Assembly (NCBI GenBank): GCA_046565505.1
Contig: JBKHYJ010000028.1
Coordinates: 1-64,000 of the forward strand
Length of the DNA: 64,000 bases
DNA from: JBKHYJ01 sp046565505
Lineage (GTDB): Bacteria; Acidobacteriota; Blastocatellia; UBA7656
Direction of reading: 5' to 3'
In this document: piece by piece, positions 54,291 through 63,721 of the stretch
Layout: each line of letters begins with the position of its first letter
How positions within the stretch are numbered: the first letter of the stretch is position 1
Notes under the pieces: model-generated
The model's input: the letters and a program-made list of their open reading frames with translations, nothing else
Database searches by the model: none
What the model was told of the DNA's origin: nothing
Made by a program: the position numbers and the translations under genes

Positions 54291-56990
54291 ATGACGAAGC
54301 GTTTACGGCTCATTCTGGGGGGACTCTTTTTCGCGCTCCTAATCGTTTACAGCGGCGAGCTGTTCATCAGGGCGCTGGAGGAGATGAGTAACGCGAGCGG
54401 CCCCGGGTGGAGCGCATACACGATAGGCAACGAGGTGCGAATAAGCAGGGTCGCTTCGCCCGAGGCCGCAGGCGCGCTCAGGGTGAGGGACCGCCTCGTG
54501 GCCCTTAACGGCCAGCCCATCACCTCCGCGTCCCAGGTGGCGAGATTCTTCAGAGACGTTCCGCCCGGGACCCCTTACGTAGTCACAGTCAGGCGGGGCG
54601 GCCAGGCGCTCGACTTCGTGTTTTCGTCGCAGGCCATACCGCTCAGCGCATGGATATTCAGCGGCGCGGCGAATTTGATAATCCCGAACATATTCCTGGT
54701 TACGGGACTGCTCCTCTTTCTGCTCAAGCCTTATGACAAGCAGGCGTTGCTGCTCGCGTTGATGTTCGGGATGTTTAACGCGGCCATCCCGGCCCTCAAC
54801 CCCGCCTTCGGCGACGCCCCGGCGTGGCTCGTCGCGGTGATGCTCGCGGTGCACATAGCCTCGTCGTTCCTGTGGCCCGTATTCTTTCACTTCTTCCAGA
54901 TCTTTCCAGAGCCGTCGTCGCTGATGCGCAGGGTCCCGCAGCTCGGGGCGTATATTTACTTGCCGCACATGCTGACGGTGTTCCCGCACATACTGCTGCT
55001 GAATATTCTCGCCGCCTTCGCGCCGCAGCAGGGGTACGACCTACAGGCGGGGTTCCCTATTTTTGGGATCGTCAGCCGCGGCGTCGCGAGCATGTACATA
55101 GCGGGCGGGCTTTTGTCCCTGCTGATCAATTACCGGGAGGCGGGCAGGGACTCGCGCCGCAAGATGCGCATGGTGGTGGCGGGCAGCATAGCCGGGTTCC
55201 TGCCTTTCTTCGTAGTCATCGGCCTGGCCGTAATCTTCGACCTGCCCGCGACTAACCCGCAGCTTTTGCAGTGGCTCGGGTTCGCGGCCTTCTTTTCGTT
55301 CCCGCTCTTCCCACTCTCGTTCGTCTACGCGATCATACGCCACCAGGTGATCCCGGTCAGGCTCATCCTGCGCCGCGGAGTACGTTACCTGCTGGTCTCG
55401 CGCGGGTTCATCATCATTCAGGCGGTCGTCGTGTTCGGGGTGCTGAGTTTCTTATTAACCGGCAGCCGCCTGGCGACGATAGACAGGCTCGGCGACCGCG
55501 CGGATATAGTCGTCACCATGGCGGCGACGGCGCTCGCAATAGGCGTGCTGACGGTCGTCAACCAGCGCGTGCTACCCATAATAGACCGCAAGTTTTTCCG
55601 CGAGGCCTACGACGCGCAGCAGATACTCAGCGAGCTGGGCATGGAGATGCGCAAGGTCACCGCCGTCAGGCAGTTGCTAGAGCTTGCGGTGAGCAAGATT
55701 CAAGACGCCCTCCACGTCGAGAATGTGACTATTTTCCTGAAAGACGACGCGGGCCCGGATTACCGCTGCGCGATATCATCCCACCTCACTGAAGATGGCG
55801 AGGCGACGACCGACGTAAATCGCAACCTCGTCATTCCGGGCGACGGCTACGTGGCCGTGCGCATGAAACATTCGCCCCTCCCGCTGACCGTGGACAGGCA
55901 AAGGTCAGGCGCATGGGGACAGGAACTCCCCACGGCCGGCGGCAACGAGTCACGCCAGCGCGAGCGCGCCGCCTTGCGCCGCATACGCACCAACCTGCTG
56001 CTGCCGGTCGCCACCAAAGACGACCTGCTCGGCATAATCTCGCTCGGGGCGCGGCTCGGCGACCTGCCCTTCTCAAGCGATGATAAGCAGTTGCTGATGG
56101 CCGTGGCGTTACAGATGGCGCTCGCCGTCCAGAACGCGCGCCTGGTGCAGGAGATTGCGCAAGAGGAGCGGTTGCGGCACGAGCTGGAGATAGCGACGGC
56201 CGTGCAGCGGCGACTGTTCCCCGAGCGCCCGCCGGATGTCGCCTCGCTTGAGCTTTCGGGCGTCTGCCACCCGGCGCGAGGCGTCGGGGGCGATTACTAC
56301 GACTTCATACTCCTCGGCGAAGGGAAAGTAGGGGTCGCCGTCGCGGACGTGGCGGGCAAGGGGATATCGGCCGCCCTGCTGATGTCGACCGTGCAGGCGT
56401 CGCTCAGGAGCCAGGCCCCGTCCGTCAACGGCGACCTTGTGGAATTGGTCTCATCAATGAACAAGCTTCTGCACGTCTCGACGGATTCGGCGAGCTACGC
56501 GACCTTCTTCTACGCGCAGTTCGACGAAAACTCGGGCCTGCTGACCTACGTCAACGCGGGCCACAACCCCCCGTTGCTGGCGCGTGCCGTCGGTGGCGCC
56601 AAGGCGCGCGGCGCGCGACAGGCGAGCGCAACGGGCGCCGATAACAGGGCGGTCAAGACCGAAACGGGGGTGGGGGCGCGCAGCGCGGCGGTGAGCGAGC
56701 TGACGACGGGCGGCCCGATCATCGGGGCATTCCCATTCAGCGTCTACCAGCAGGAGACCATCCAGATGGAAAGCGGGGATTTGCTGCTCGCTTACACAGA
56801 CGGCGTGACGGAAGCTTTCAACCCGTTCGAGGAAGAATTCGGCGAAGAGAGGCTGCGGCAATTCGTGGCATCGTCCGCACACCTGTCCGCGCAAGCTTTG
56901 ACGGAAAAGATAGTCGAGGCCGTCAACGATTGGTGTCAAGACACGCCCCAGCATGACGATCTGACGCTGGTCGTGATGAAGGTGAAATGA
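54291..56990 (+). CDS. Membrane PDZ/GAF/PP2C (SpoIIE-type) serine phosphatase
   Basis: 899 aa. Signal/TM helix, PDZ-like domain (about 50-110, RVRDRLVALNGQPITSASQV), about eight transmembrane helices (115-405), GAF domain (about 455-620), coiled linker, then PP2C/SpoIIE domain (GVGGDYYDFI, VADVAGKGISAALLMS, YTDGVTEAFNPFEEEFG, TPQHDDLTLVVMK). RsbU-like phosphatases dephosphorylate anti-sigma antagonists; no anti-sigma or antagonist gene is adjacent. It probably senses extracytoplasmic and membrane state. Confidence 0.85.
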   Translation: MTKRLRLILGGLFFALLIVYSGELFIRALEEMSNASGPGWSAYTIGNEVRISRVASPEAAGALRVRDRLVALNGQPITSASQVARFFRDVPPGTPYVVTVRRGGQALDFVFSSQAIPLSAWIFSGAANLIIPNIFLVTGLLLFLLKPYDKQALLLALMFGMFNAAIPALNPAFGDAPAWLVAVMLAVHIASSFLWPVFFHFFQIFPEPSSLMRRVPQLGAYIYLPHMLTVFPHILLLNILAAFAPQQGYDLQAGFPIFGIVSRGVASMYIAGGLLSLLINYREAGRDSRRKMRMVVAGSIAGFLPFFVVIGLAVIFDLPATNPQLLQWLGFAAFFSFPLFPLSFVYAIIRHQVIPVRLILRRGVRYLLVSRGFIIIQAVVVFGVLSFLLTGSRLATIDRLGDRADIVVTMAATALAIGVLTVVNQRVLPIIDRKFFREAYDAQQILSELGMEMRKVTAVRQLLELAVSKIQDALHVENVTIFLKDDAGPDYRCAISSHLTEDGEATTDVNRNLVIPGDGYVAVRMKHSPLPLTVDRQRSGAWGQELPTAGGNESRQRERAALRRIRTNLLLPVATKDDLLGIISLGARLGDLPFSSDDKQLLMAVALQMALAVQNARLVQEIAQEERLRHELEIATAVQRRLFPERPPDVASLELSGVCHPARGVGGDYYDFILLGEGKVGVAVADVAGKGISAALLMSTVQASLRSQAPSVNGDLVELVSSMNKLLHVSTDSASYATFFYAQFDENSGLLTYVNAGHNPPLLARAVGGAKARGARQASATGADNRAVKTETGVGARSAAVSELTTGGPIIGAFPFSVYQQETIQMESGDLLLAYTDGVTEAFNPFEEEFGEERLRQFVASSAHLSAQALTEKIVEAVNDWCQDTPQHDDLTLVVMKVK

Positions 56991-57007
56991 ATGGGCCGCG
57001 CGCGGGG

Positions 57008-57337
57008 CTAGACTTTCAGGAGCGCGAAGGCCTGCACGTCAACAAGGCGGATATACATCCGCTCGAAGCTGGCCGTGGGCAGGTGGTTGGAGTAATGCTC
57101 GACGCTAACGTCGTCCAGTTCCACCACCTCGCGCGAATACCTTATGGGCCCGCCCGGCTCGTCGGTGTGGCCGCTCAATTCCTGGGAGAAGTTAAAGCCG
57201 ATCCTGCCCCGTATCACGCCGAATGAAGTGTAAAGTATCAGCTGGCTGAAAGATTGAGCCCCGTCCGAAGACAGCGAAGACTTCAGCAGGGAGATGAGCG
57301 CGTCGCCCTGCCCCGCCCCTTTCCCTTCGTTATACAA
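57008..57337 (-). CDS. Hypothetical protein, 109 aa
   Basis: Not recognised. Soluble, with FSQLILYTSFGVIRGRIGFNFS in the middle and a C-terminal YIRLVDVQAFALLKV, so it is probably alpha/beta. The start is TTG 57337 with GGGGAGG 6 nt upstream, a strong sign that it is real. It is convergent with the PP2C gene, 17 nt apart. Confidence 0.6.
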   Translation of the reverse strand: MYNEGKGAGQGDALISLLKSSLSSDGAQSFSQLILYTSFGVIRGRIGFNFSQELSGHTDEPGGPIRYSREVVELDDVSVEHYSNHLPTASFERMYIRLVDVQAFALLKV

Positions 57338-57501
57338 TGCGGACCTCCCCTGTCATAAATGCGAGCCGGCGATTACCGCGCGCCATGCGATCCCCGTCTA
57401 CTGTACTCCATCAAGCCTAAGACTTGCGCCGCGTAAAACGCAAGTGGCAATTAAGACCCCGGCGTCGCGGCCGCCGCCCGGGCCACCCGATTCTCAATGG
57501 G

Positions 57502-57531
57502 AAAAGGCCGCCGGGTACGGGGCGGCCTTTT
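57502..57531 (-). terminator. Terminator after the S8 protease gene
   Basis: AAAAGGCCGCC (57502-57512) pairs perfectly with GGCGGCCTTTT (57521-57531) around an 8-nt loop, 32 nt downstream of the minus-strand protease stop. A/T ends on both sides allow bidirectional use. Confidence 0.8.
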
Positions 57532-57562
57532 ACGGAGATGGCGCGTCACCTGTGTAAAAAGC

Positions 57563-59227
57563 TCATTCCTTGAAATAAGGGAAAGGGGCCGACCGCTCGC
57601 CGGTCGTCGGGTTATACGCGGTCACGGTGACGGTGCTGCCCGGTGGGAACATCTGCCTCATCGCGGACTTGCCTAGCTTGGAACTCATCTCTGTTATGGA
57701 GCCATCGGGGAGCGCCGTGGAGGTCTCGTACCGCATGCGGGAGATGGGCGCGCCATTAACTTCTATCACGGATGATTCATTGACGAAGCCGAGCCCGACG
57801 ACCGTGACCTTCTTCTTGTTCGTGTAGACCGCTCCTATTACGGGCCGGCGCGGGGCCTGCTGGACCGCGTTGGTCACGGCGTTATAGGCGTTCGCGCGGC
57901 CGGAGCTTGTCACCGCCGACACGAGCGAGGCGACGGGGTCGGCCGTCGCGACGATCCGCTGGCGCACCTGGGCCGGGGTCAAAGATGGCTGGCGCGAGAA
58001 GACCAGCGCGGCTATCCCGCTGATGTGAGGCGTAGCCATAGAGGTGCCGCTCCCCATCCCATACTGATTGCCGGGCGTCGTGCTCATTACGAGGAAGCCC
58101 GGCGCGGCGACCTGCACGGTCGTCCGGCCGTAGTTCGAGAAATAGGCCAGGTCGTCCGTGCTGGTTACGGCGGCGACGGAGATGATCGAAGGTATTTCCC
58201 TGCTCCATGCCGCGGGGTACTCGGGCGTCGCGTCCACGTCGTCGCCATACTCGTCGTCGCCGCCATTGCCCGACGCGCAGACGAACAAGATGCCCGCGTC
58301 GCCCGCCGCTATGATCGCGCTTTTCAAGGAAGCCGACTCGAACGGGCCGCCCCAGCTCGCATTTATGACTCTCACGCCCACGCCGCGGCGTCTCTGGTCT
58401 ATAGCGTAGTTGATTGCCCTGACCGCGTCCGCGGTGCTGCCGGACTTATCGCCGACGAACTTCAACGACATGAGCTTGACATGCCAGGCCACGCCGGTCA
58501 CGCCGATGCCGTTGTTGCCCGCCGCACCTACGATTCCGCTCACGTGCGTGCCGTGCCAGTCCGTGTCCGCGTTATCATAAGTGGTCGGGCGGCCTGTGAC
58601 AAAGTTCCAGCCATTCACGTCATCGACGTAGCCGTTATTGTCGTCATCGACGCCATTGCCCGGGCGCTCGGCGCGGTTCACCCACGCATTAGGGGACAGA
58701 TCGACATGAGATAAATCCACGCCCGTGTCTATCACAGCCACCACCACGTCGTCGCTGCCCGTGGTGTAGTCCCAGGCGCGCGTTGCGCCGATGTCAGAGC
58801 CGGGTTTGCCCTGACCCAGGAAACCGGTGTTGTAAAGCCCCCACTGCTGATTGAAGAGCGTGTCGTTGGGCGTGTTGGCGGAATATAAGAGGTAGTTCGG
58901 CTCGGCGTATTCGACGCGCGGGTCGCTGGCGGCCTGCCGCACGGCCTCTTCGACTGAAAGGCTGCCGTCAAGCTCGATCATATACTGCGCCCCCCGGCCG
59001 GACCCGCGCAGAGGCTGAACCCTCGCGCCGTGGCGCGTCAGCACGAAATCTGACATCTCAGCCGAGTCCGGGGCCGGCCCGGCGTCGGACTTGAATTTGA
59101 CGAGCATCTGATTCTCGACGTAAGGCGCCCTAACATGTTCGCGCGGCTGCGAGTAGGCGCTCTTTGAAGGCGGCAATACTAATGCGGACGAGAGCAGGAC
59201 GAATAAAAAGACCAGGCAATACCTCAT
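57563..59227 (-). CDS. Secreted S8 (subtilisin-like) serine peptidase
   Basis: 554 aa from ATG 59227 (GAGGTG upstream). Signal peptide, then a prodomain ending about residue 115 (MLVKFKSDAG..VEYAEPNYLLYS). Catalytic Asp in AVIDTGVDLSH, His in WHGTHVSGI, Ser in GSGTSMATPHISG, oxyanion Asn in VINASWGG. A C-terminal domain of about 90 residues (VTVVGLGFVNESSVIEVNGAPI) resembles an IPT/TIG fold. Likely an extracellular protease; substrate unknown. Confidence 0.93.
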   Translation of the reverse strand: MRYCLVFLFVLLSSALVLPPSKSAYSQPREHVRAPYVENQMLVKFKSDAGPAPDSAEMSDFVLTRHGARVQPLRGSGRGAQYMIELDGSLSVEEAVRQAASDPRVEYAEPNYLLYSANTPNDTLFNQQWGLYNTGFLGQGKPGSDIGATRAWDYTTGSDDVVVAVIDTGVDLSHVDLSPNAWVNRAERPGNGVDDDNNGYVDDVNGWNFVTGRPTTYDNADTDWHGTHVSGIVGAAGNNGIGVTGVAWHVKLMSLKFVGDKSGSTADAVRAINYAIDQRRRGVGVRVINASWGGPFESASLKSAIIAAGDAGILFVCASGNGGDDEYGDDVDATPEYPAAWSREIPSIISVAAVTSTDDLAYFSNYGRTTVQVAAPGFLVMSTTPGNQYGMGSGTSMATPHISGIAALVFSRQPSLTPAQVRQRIVATADPVASLVSAVTSSGRANAYNAVTNAVQQAPRRPVIGAVYTNKKKVTVVGLGFVNESSVIEVNGAPISRMRYETSTALPDGSITEMSSKLGKSAMRQMFPPGSTVTVTAYNPTTGERSAPFPYFKE

Positions 59228-59265
59228 AGTCAACACCTCGGCTCAGTAATTTACCGGCGCCTCAT

Positions 59266-59280
59266 GCCGCCGAAGGCGGC
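59266..59280. repeat. GCCGCC-GAA-GGCGGC hairpin upstream of S8 peptidase
   Basis: A 6-bp perfect stem with a 3-nt loop, 39 nt upstream of the protease start on the minus strand, in its probable leader. It may be regulatory or incidental in high-GC DNA. Confidence 0.35.
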
Positions 59281-59454
59281 CGCGGCCGGCGGATTTTTTG
59301 TGAGGGAAAGGGGCGTCTGACCGACGGTCTTTTTAGAGAAGCCTCAGCCCTTCCACAGCTAAAGCGTCTCTGAATTCACAGGGGCAGGGGCGGTTAAACA
59401 GATGCCTGCGGCAATAATATGCCTATTTCAAATCGAGGCAAGAGTAATTTCAAT

Positions 59455-59486
59455 GTGGCGGCACATGCGGGCCCGCGCGCCGCCAC
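59455..59486 (-). terminator. Hairpin after rseP
   Basis: GTGGCGGC (59455-59462) and GCCGCCAC (59479-59486) pair perfectly around 16 nt, 8 nt past the rseP stop codon. Confidence 0.55.
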
Positions 59487-59493
59487 ACTTAAT

Positions 59494-60942
59494 CTATTTA
59501 CTTGAGGATTTGGGCTGTTCTACCTGCTGAGTCGAAGTGCCGCGGTTCACGAACCGTTTCGAGATGTCATTAAATATAACGAACCCCATCAGGAGCATCA
59601 GCATCACGAATCCGACCTGCATCATCTTTTCCTTAATGCGCAGGGTCAGCGGCAGGCCGAACAGGCCGAGGAAGGCTTCGAGCAGGATCATGAATATGAG
59701 GCCGCCATCGAGCACGGGGATGGGCAGGAGGTTGAAGATCCCGAGGTTCAACGAAAGTATGCCCATCAACTGAAACACAGGTGTCGCGCCCTGCTCGGCC
59801 GCCTGCCCGACTATCTGTGCTATGCCGACAGGCCCTGTCAGCGTGTCGCGCGCGGACCGCTGCCCGACGAAGACCTGTGCGAGCGCGGTCTTAGTCAGTT
59901 GCAGTATCCGCATGTTCATGTCGAACGAATGCTTTAACGCCTCGACGGGCGACAGGCGAGTAATTATCATCTCCGCGCCGGCGGGGCCGGGGCTGAAACC
60001 GATGCGCGGTTTTCCGGCGTCCATCTTGGGCGTCGCCGTGATCGTGAGCGTCTCTTCGCCGCGCTTGACGGTCATAGTCACCGGCTGCTCGCCTGTTTTC
60101 TGAATCTCACGAATCACGTCGGCCGACCCGTGAAGGACTTCCCCGGCGGCGGCGACTGTCGCGCCGCCGGGGCCGGCCCCGAGCTCGACGGGCTTACCGT
60201 TGACCGCCACGATCTCGTCGCCCGCCTTCAGCCCGGCCTCATCGCCGGGCGAGCCCGAAGTGACCGCCAGGGTGACCAGCCTGGTTTCGGGGCCATAGTA
60301 TGGCTCGAAGCCGGCCTCGCCCATCACCTCCTGCTCATATTTCCGCGACCCGACCGGCAGCATCAGTTGCTTTATCTCGTCCCCGCGTTTGATGGTGATC
60401 GGCACGTCCTGGTCCGGGTTGATCGCGATGTAATCCTCAACGTCGCGCCACGTCGGGTTCTGCTGACCGTCCATGCTTATGATTACGTCGCCGCGCTGTA
60501 GCCCGGCCTTCTCGGCGGCCGAGGCGGGCACGACGGCATTCACGACAGGTGGCTGGTTCAAGAACGCCGGGACCTCGTAGTGAATCATCCCCAGGATGGC
60601 CGGGATGGCGAGTGCGGTGAGGACGTTCATCGTCGGACCCGCGACCGCGACGCAGAGCCGCTGCCACTTGGGCTTGGATTGAAACTCGTCGGGCGCGCCC
60701 GTGACTTGCTCGTCGAGGTTCTCGCCGGCCATCTTCACATAACCGCCCAGCGGGATGAGGCTGAGCCGGTAATCGGTGTCGCCCCTCTTGAAGCCGAAAA
60801 GCCGCCTGCCGAACCCCACGCTGAAGACATCTACACGTATGCCGAAAAATTTCGCCACGATGAAATGACCGAACTCATGAATGACAATCATTCCCCCGAG
60901 GACTAGAACGAACACGACCATCGTCTGTATAAAGCTTGCCAA
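59494..60942 (-). CDS. rseP: Site-2 protease RseP
   Basis: 482 aa integral-membrane zinc metalloprotease of regulated intramembrane proteolysis. HEFGH in the first helix (VIHEFGHFIVAK) and NLLPIPVLDGG in the last part form the active site. Two PDZ domains lie between (GLQRGDVIISMDG and GLKAGDEIVAVNG). The start is TTG 60942 with AAGGAGAG 6 nt upstream. It follows dxr, a common bacterial arrangement. Confidence 0.94.
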   Translation of the reverse strand: MASFIQTMVVFVLVLGGMIVIHEFGHFIVAKFFGIRVDVFSVGFGRRLFGFKRGDTDYRLSLIPLGGYVKMAGENLDEQVTGAPDEFQSKPKWQRLCVAVAGPTMNVLTALAIPAILGMIHYEVPAFLNQPPVVNAVVPASAAEKAGLQRGDVIISMDGQQNPTWRDVEDYIAINPDQDVPITIKRGDEIKQLMLPVGSRKYEQEVMGEAGFEPYYGPETRLVTLAVTSGSPGDEAGLKAGDEIVAVNGKPVELGAGPGGATVAAAGEVLHGSADVIREIQKTGEQPVTMTVKRGEETLTITATPKMDAGKPRIGFSPGPAGAEMIITRLSPVEALKHSFDMNMRILQLTKTALAQVFVGQRSARDTLTGPVGIAQIVGQAAEQGATPVFQLMGILSLNLGIFNLLPIPVLDGGLIFMILLEAFLGLFGLPLTLRIKEKMMQVGFVMLMLLMGFVIFNDISKRFVNRGTSTQQVEQPKSSSK

Positions 60943-61170
60943 AACTAACTCTCCTTAACCATCCAGATACAACCACCGCGCGGCGATCCCTTTCGCCCGA
61001 GACCATTCACGCCGCAGAATATCATTAAGTTTATCTCAGCCGGTGTGGGGTGTCTACACAAGGAAGGCGCGGGAACTGCCGGCCGCACGAAGGGTGAGAG
61101 CGCAAGGCGGCCCGGCGAGGTCATAGCCGCAAATGCCCATAACGCCGCGCGCCGCCATGATGGCTTACGA

Positions 61171-62364
61171 TTACTGCTTCCCGCCGCCCGCCCTCTGCCC
61201 CGCGCCGGCCGCCACCTGCCGCGCGAACGAGCGCGCCCACCTGTCGGCCTCTAAAATGGCCTCGATGCTAGAGCAGGGCCCGGCCTTATGCGACCCCATC
61301 GTTTCGGCGATCACGCGAGGTATGTCCATCAACCTGATGCCCCTGTCGAGGAAAGCCGCCACGGCGATTTCGTTAGCGGCGCTCATCGCCGCCGGCATCG
61401 TCCCGCCTTCGCGCATAGCGTCGTAGGCGAGGCCGAGGCAGGGGAAGCGCTCGAAGTCGGGCTCGAAGAACTCAAGCTTCGCGAGCTTCTCGAAGCCGAG
61501 CGCGGGAAGCTCGGACGGGAGCCTCTCGGGGTAGGTGAGCGCGTACTGGATCATCAGCCGCATGTCCGTCACGCCGAGCTGCGCGATGATCGACCCGTCA
61601 ACCATCTCTATCATCGAGTGAACGATAGACTGCGGGTGCACGGCCACGGATATGCGGTCGGGTGTGAAGCCGAACAGCCACCGCGCCTCGATCACCTCTA
61701 GCCCCTTGTTCATCAACGTCGCGGAATCAATGGTGATCTTCGACCCCATCTGCCACGTCGGGTGGGCGAGGGCCTCTTCGACGGTCGCCTCGCGCATGCG
61801 CTCGATAGGCATCTGGCGGAATGGGCCGCCCGACGCCGTCAGGATCAATCGTTTCACTTCGCGAACATGCTCGCCCCGCATGCACTGGTGCAGCGCATTG
61901 TGCTCGCTATCGACCGGCAAAAGCTCCGCGCCCGAGCCCTGCGCCGCGCGCGTCATCAGCTCGCCGGCCATGACGAGCGTCTCTTTATTCGCCAGGCAGA
62001 CGCGGCGGCCGAGGGAGAGCGCCTTGTAAGTCGGCAAGAACCCGACCGCGCCCACCGTCGCCGACACGACCATGTCAACGCCGTCCAGGCAGGCGACAGA
62101 TAACAGCCCTTCCTCGCCCCAGGCGATCTCCGGCGGGCGGGGGACCCCCACGGCGCGCAATCTCTCTTTCAGCTCAGGTATGTCGGCCTCGTCGGCCACG
62201 GAGACTAATCGCGGCTGAAACCGCGCCACCTGGCGGGCGAGGCGGTCGAGGTCGCGGCCGGCGGCGAGCCCGCTCACCACGAACCTTTCGCTCAGCGAAT
62301 CCACGACCGAAAGCGTGCTCTGCCCTATCGAGCCGGTGGAACCGAGTATGCTGATGCTCTTCAT
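61171..62364 (-). CDS. dxr: 1-deoxy-D-xylulose 5-phosphate reductoisomerase
   Basis: 397 aa. It makes 2-C-methyl-D-erythritol 4-phosphate in the MEP isoprenoid pathway. It begins SISILGSTGSIGQSTL (NADPH). Catalytic region: LLPVDSEHNALHQ and ILTASGGPFR; metal site in MGSKITIDSATLMNKGLEVIEA. ATG 62364 has AAAGG close upstream; the longer frame to 62427 is discarded. The gap to rseP is about 230 bp with no gene. Confidence 0.95.
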   Translation of the reverse strand: MKSISILGSTGSIGQSTLSVVDSLSERFVVSGLAAGRDLDRLARQVARFQPRLVSVADEADIPELKERLRAVGVPRPPEIAWGEEGLLSVACLDGVDMVVSATVGAVGFLPTYKALSLGRRVCLANKETLVMAGELMTRAAQGSGAELLPVDSEHNALHQCMRGEHVREVKRLILTASGGPFRQMPIERMREATVEEALAHPTWQMGSKITIDSATLMNKGLEVIEARWLFGFTPDRISVAVHPQSIVHSMIEMVDGSIIAQLGVTDMRLMIQYALTYPERLPSELPALGFEKLAKLEFFEPDFERFPCLGLAYDAMREGGTMPAAMSAANEIAVAAFLDRGIRLMDIPRVIAETMGSHKAGPCSSIEAILEADRWARSFARQVAAGAGQRAGGGKQ

Positions 62365-62454
62365 AAGCCTTTGATTAATGCCGCATTCTAGCACGCGGCA
62401 ACAGGCAATATCAAAGATGCAATCCATGAGCTGATGATGTTTATCCCAATTGAA

Positions 62455-62463
62455 TGCTATAAT
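62455..62463 (+). promoter_or_regulatory. Extended -10 promoter of waaC
   Basis: TGCTATAAT has a perfect TATAAT (62458-62463) with the TGn extension. It gives a leader of about 28 nt before ATG 62498; the -35 is weak. Confidence 0.65.
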
Positions 62464-62497
62464 CCGAGCTTACAGGCGGCGACCTTCATCGGCCACG

Positions 62498-63655
62498 ATG
62501 CGAATTCTAATAGTAAAGCTCAGCTCCATAGGCGACGTGGTTCACGCGCTGCCGGCGGCGGCGCTCATCAGGCGGGCGCTGCCCGACGCCCACATCTCAT
62601 GGGTAGTCGAGCGCCGAGCGGGCGCGATACTTAAAGCCTCCCCGGCCATAGATGAGTTGGTGGAGATAGACGCCCGCGCATGGCGGAGACATATGCTGAG
62701 CGCCTCTACGCTCGACGAGATTCGCGCGAGGATCGGGCGTTTGCGCGGCCCACTGGGGGCGGCCGGCCGGGCGGGCCTAGATGTCGCGATTGATTTTCAG
62801 GGCCTTTTGAAGTCCGGGCTGGTCGCGAAGGCGTCGGGCGCGGCCAGACGAATTGGATTCGAGACCGCCGAGCTTCGCGAGAAGGCGAGCAGGTTCTTTT
62901 TGACCGAGCAGGTAGAGACGGCAGGCTTCCCGCATGTGATCGATAAGAATCTCGCGCTCGCCCGCCGGGCTATCACGAACGCGGCGGCGGACCCGACAGT
63001 AAACTCGGCCGGCCCGGGTGATGGTTACGAGTTCCCCATCACAGTGAGCCCGGAAGACGAGCGGTACGTCGAGCGGGCGATCAGCGAACGCGGCGGCGGG
63101 CGGTTCGCAATAATCAATCCCGGCGGCGGATGGCCGACGAAGCTGTGGCCGGCCGGGGCATACGGCCAGGTCGCGGACTCGCTGCAAAGCATGCACGGGC
63201 TGGTGTCGTTCATCACCTACGGGCCAGCCGAAGAGGAGCTCGCGCGAGCCGTCTCGGCCGCCTCGCGCTCGGGGGCGGCCGCGCCGCTCGCCTCGACGCT
63301 CAAACAATTCGTGGCGCTCGCCCGGCGCGCTGACCTGTTCATCGGCGGCGACACGGGGCCGCTTCACCTCGCCGCCGCGAGCGGCACGCCCATCGTCGGC
63401 ATATATGGGCCTACGTCTCCAGAGCGAAACGGCCCGTTCGATAGCCGCGACATCACGGTGGGCAGGGGCCTGTGGTGCCGTCAGAACTGTCACCGGCGGA
63501 GTTGCTGGCACTGGGAGTGTATGGACATTCCGGTCGGCGAAGTCGTACGCGCCGCTGCCATGAGGCTCGCGCCTGAAAACCTCGGGGTTGAAAGACACGG
63601 CTCGGGAAGCAGCATTCTTCCTGTTGCGTTAAAGGCGTCCGACCGCACGCGGTGA
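62498..63655 (+). CDS. waaC: Lipopolysaccharide heptosyltransferase I-like (GT9)
   Basis: 386 aa. It adds heptose to the lipid A inner core, acting at the cytoplasmic membrane face. It begins RILIVKLSSIGDVVHALPA. Later NPGGGWPTKLWPAGAYG and FIGGDTGPLHLAAASGTPIVGIYGPTSP contain the nucleotide-sugar site. A Cys-rich C-terminal segment (WCRQNCHRRSCWHWEC) is an unusual addition. ATG 62498 lies at the start of the Rossmann fold; the upstream frame is discarded. Confidence 0.88.
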   Translation: MRILIVKLSSIGDVVHALPAAALIRRALPDAHISWVVERRAGAILKASPAIDELVEIDARAWRRHMLSASTLDEIRARIGRLRGPLGAAGRAGLDVAIDFQGLLKSGLVAKASGAARRIGFETAELREKASRFFLTEQVETAGFPHVIDKNLALARRAITNAAADPTVNSAGPGDGYEFPITVSPEDERYVERAISERGGGRFAIINPGGGWPTKLWPAGAYGQVADSLQSMHGLVSFITYGPAEEELARAVSAASRSGAAAPLASTLKQFVALARRADLFIGGDTGPLHLAAASGTPIVGIYGPTSPERNGPFDSRDITVGRGLWCRQNCHRRSCWHWECMDIPVGEVVRAAAMRLAPENLGVERHGSGSSILPVALKASDRTR

Positions 63656-63721
63656 CCGAGCGGGCCGCCTGGGGGGGAGGTTGCGAGAAACGAACGCCGC
63701 CGTTGCGTTGCCCATTCACTT

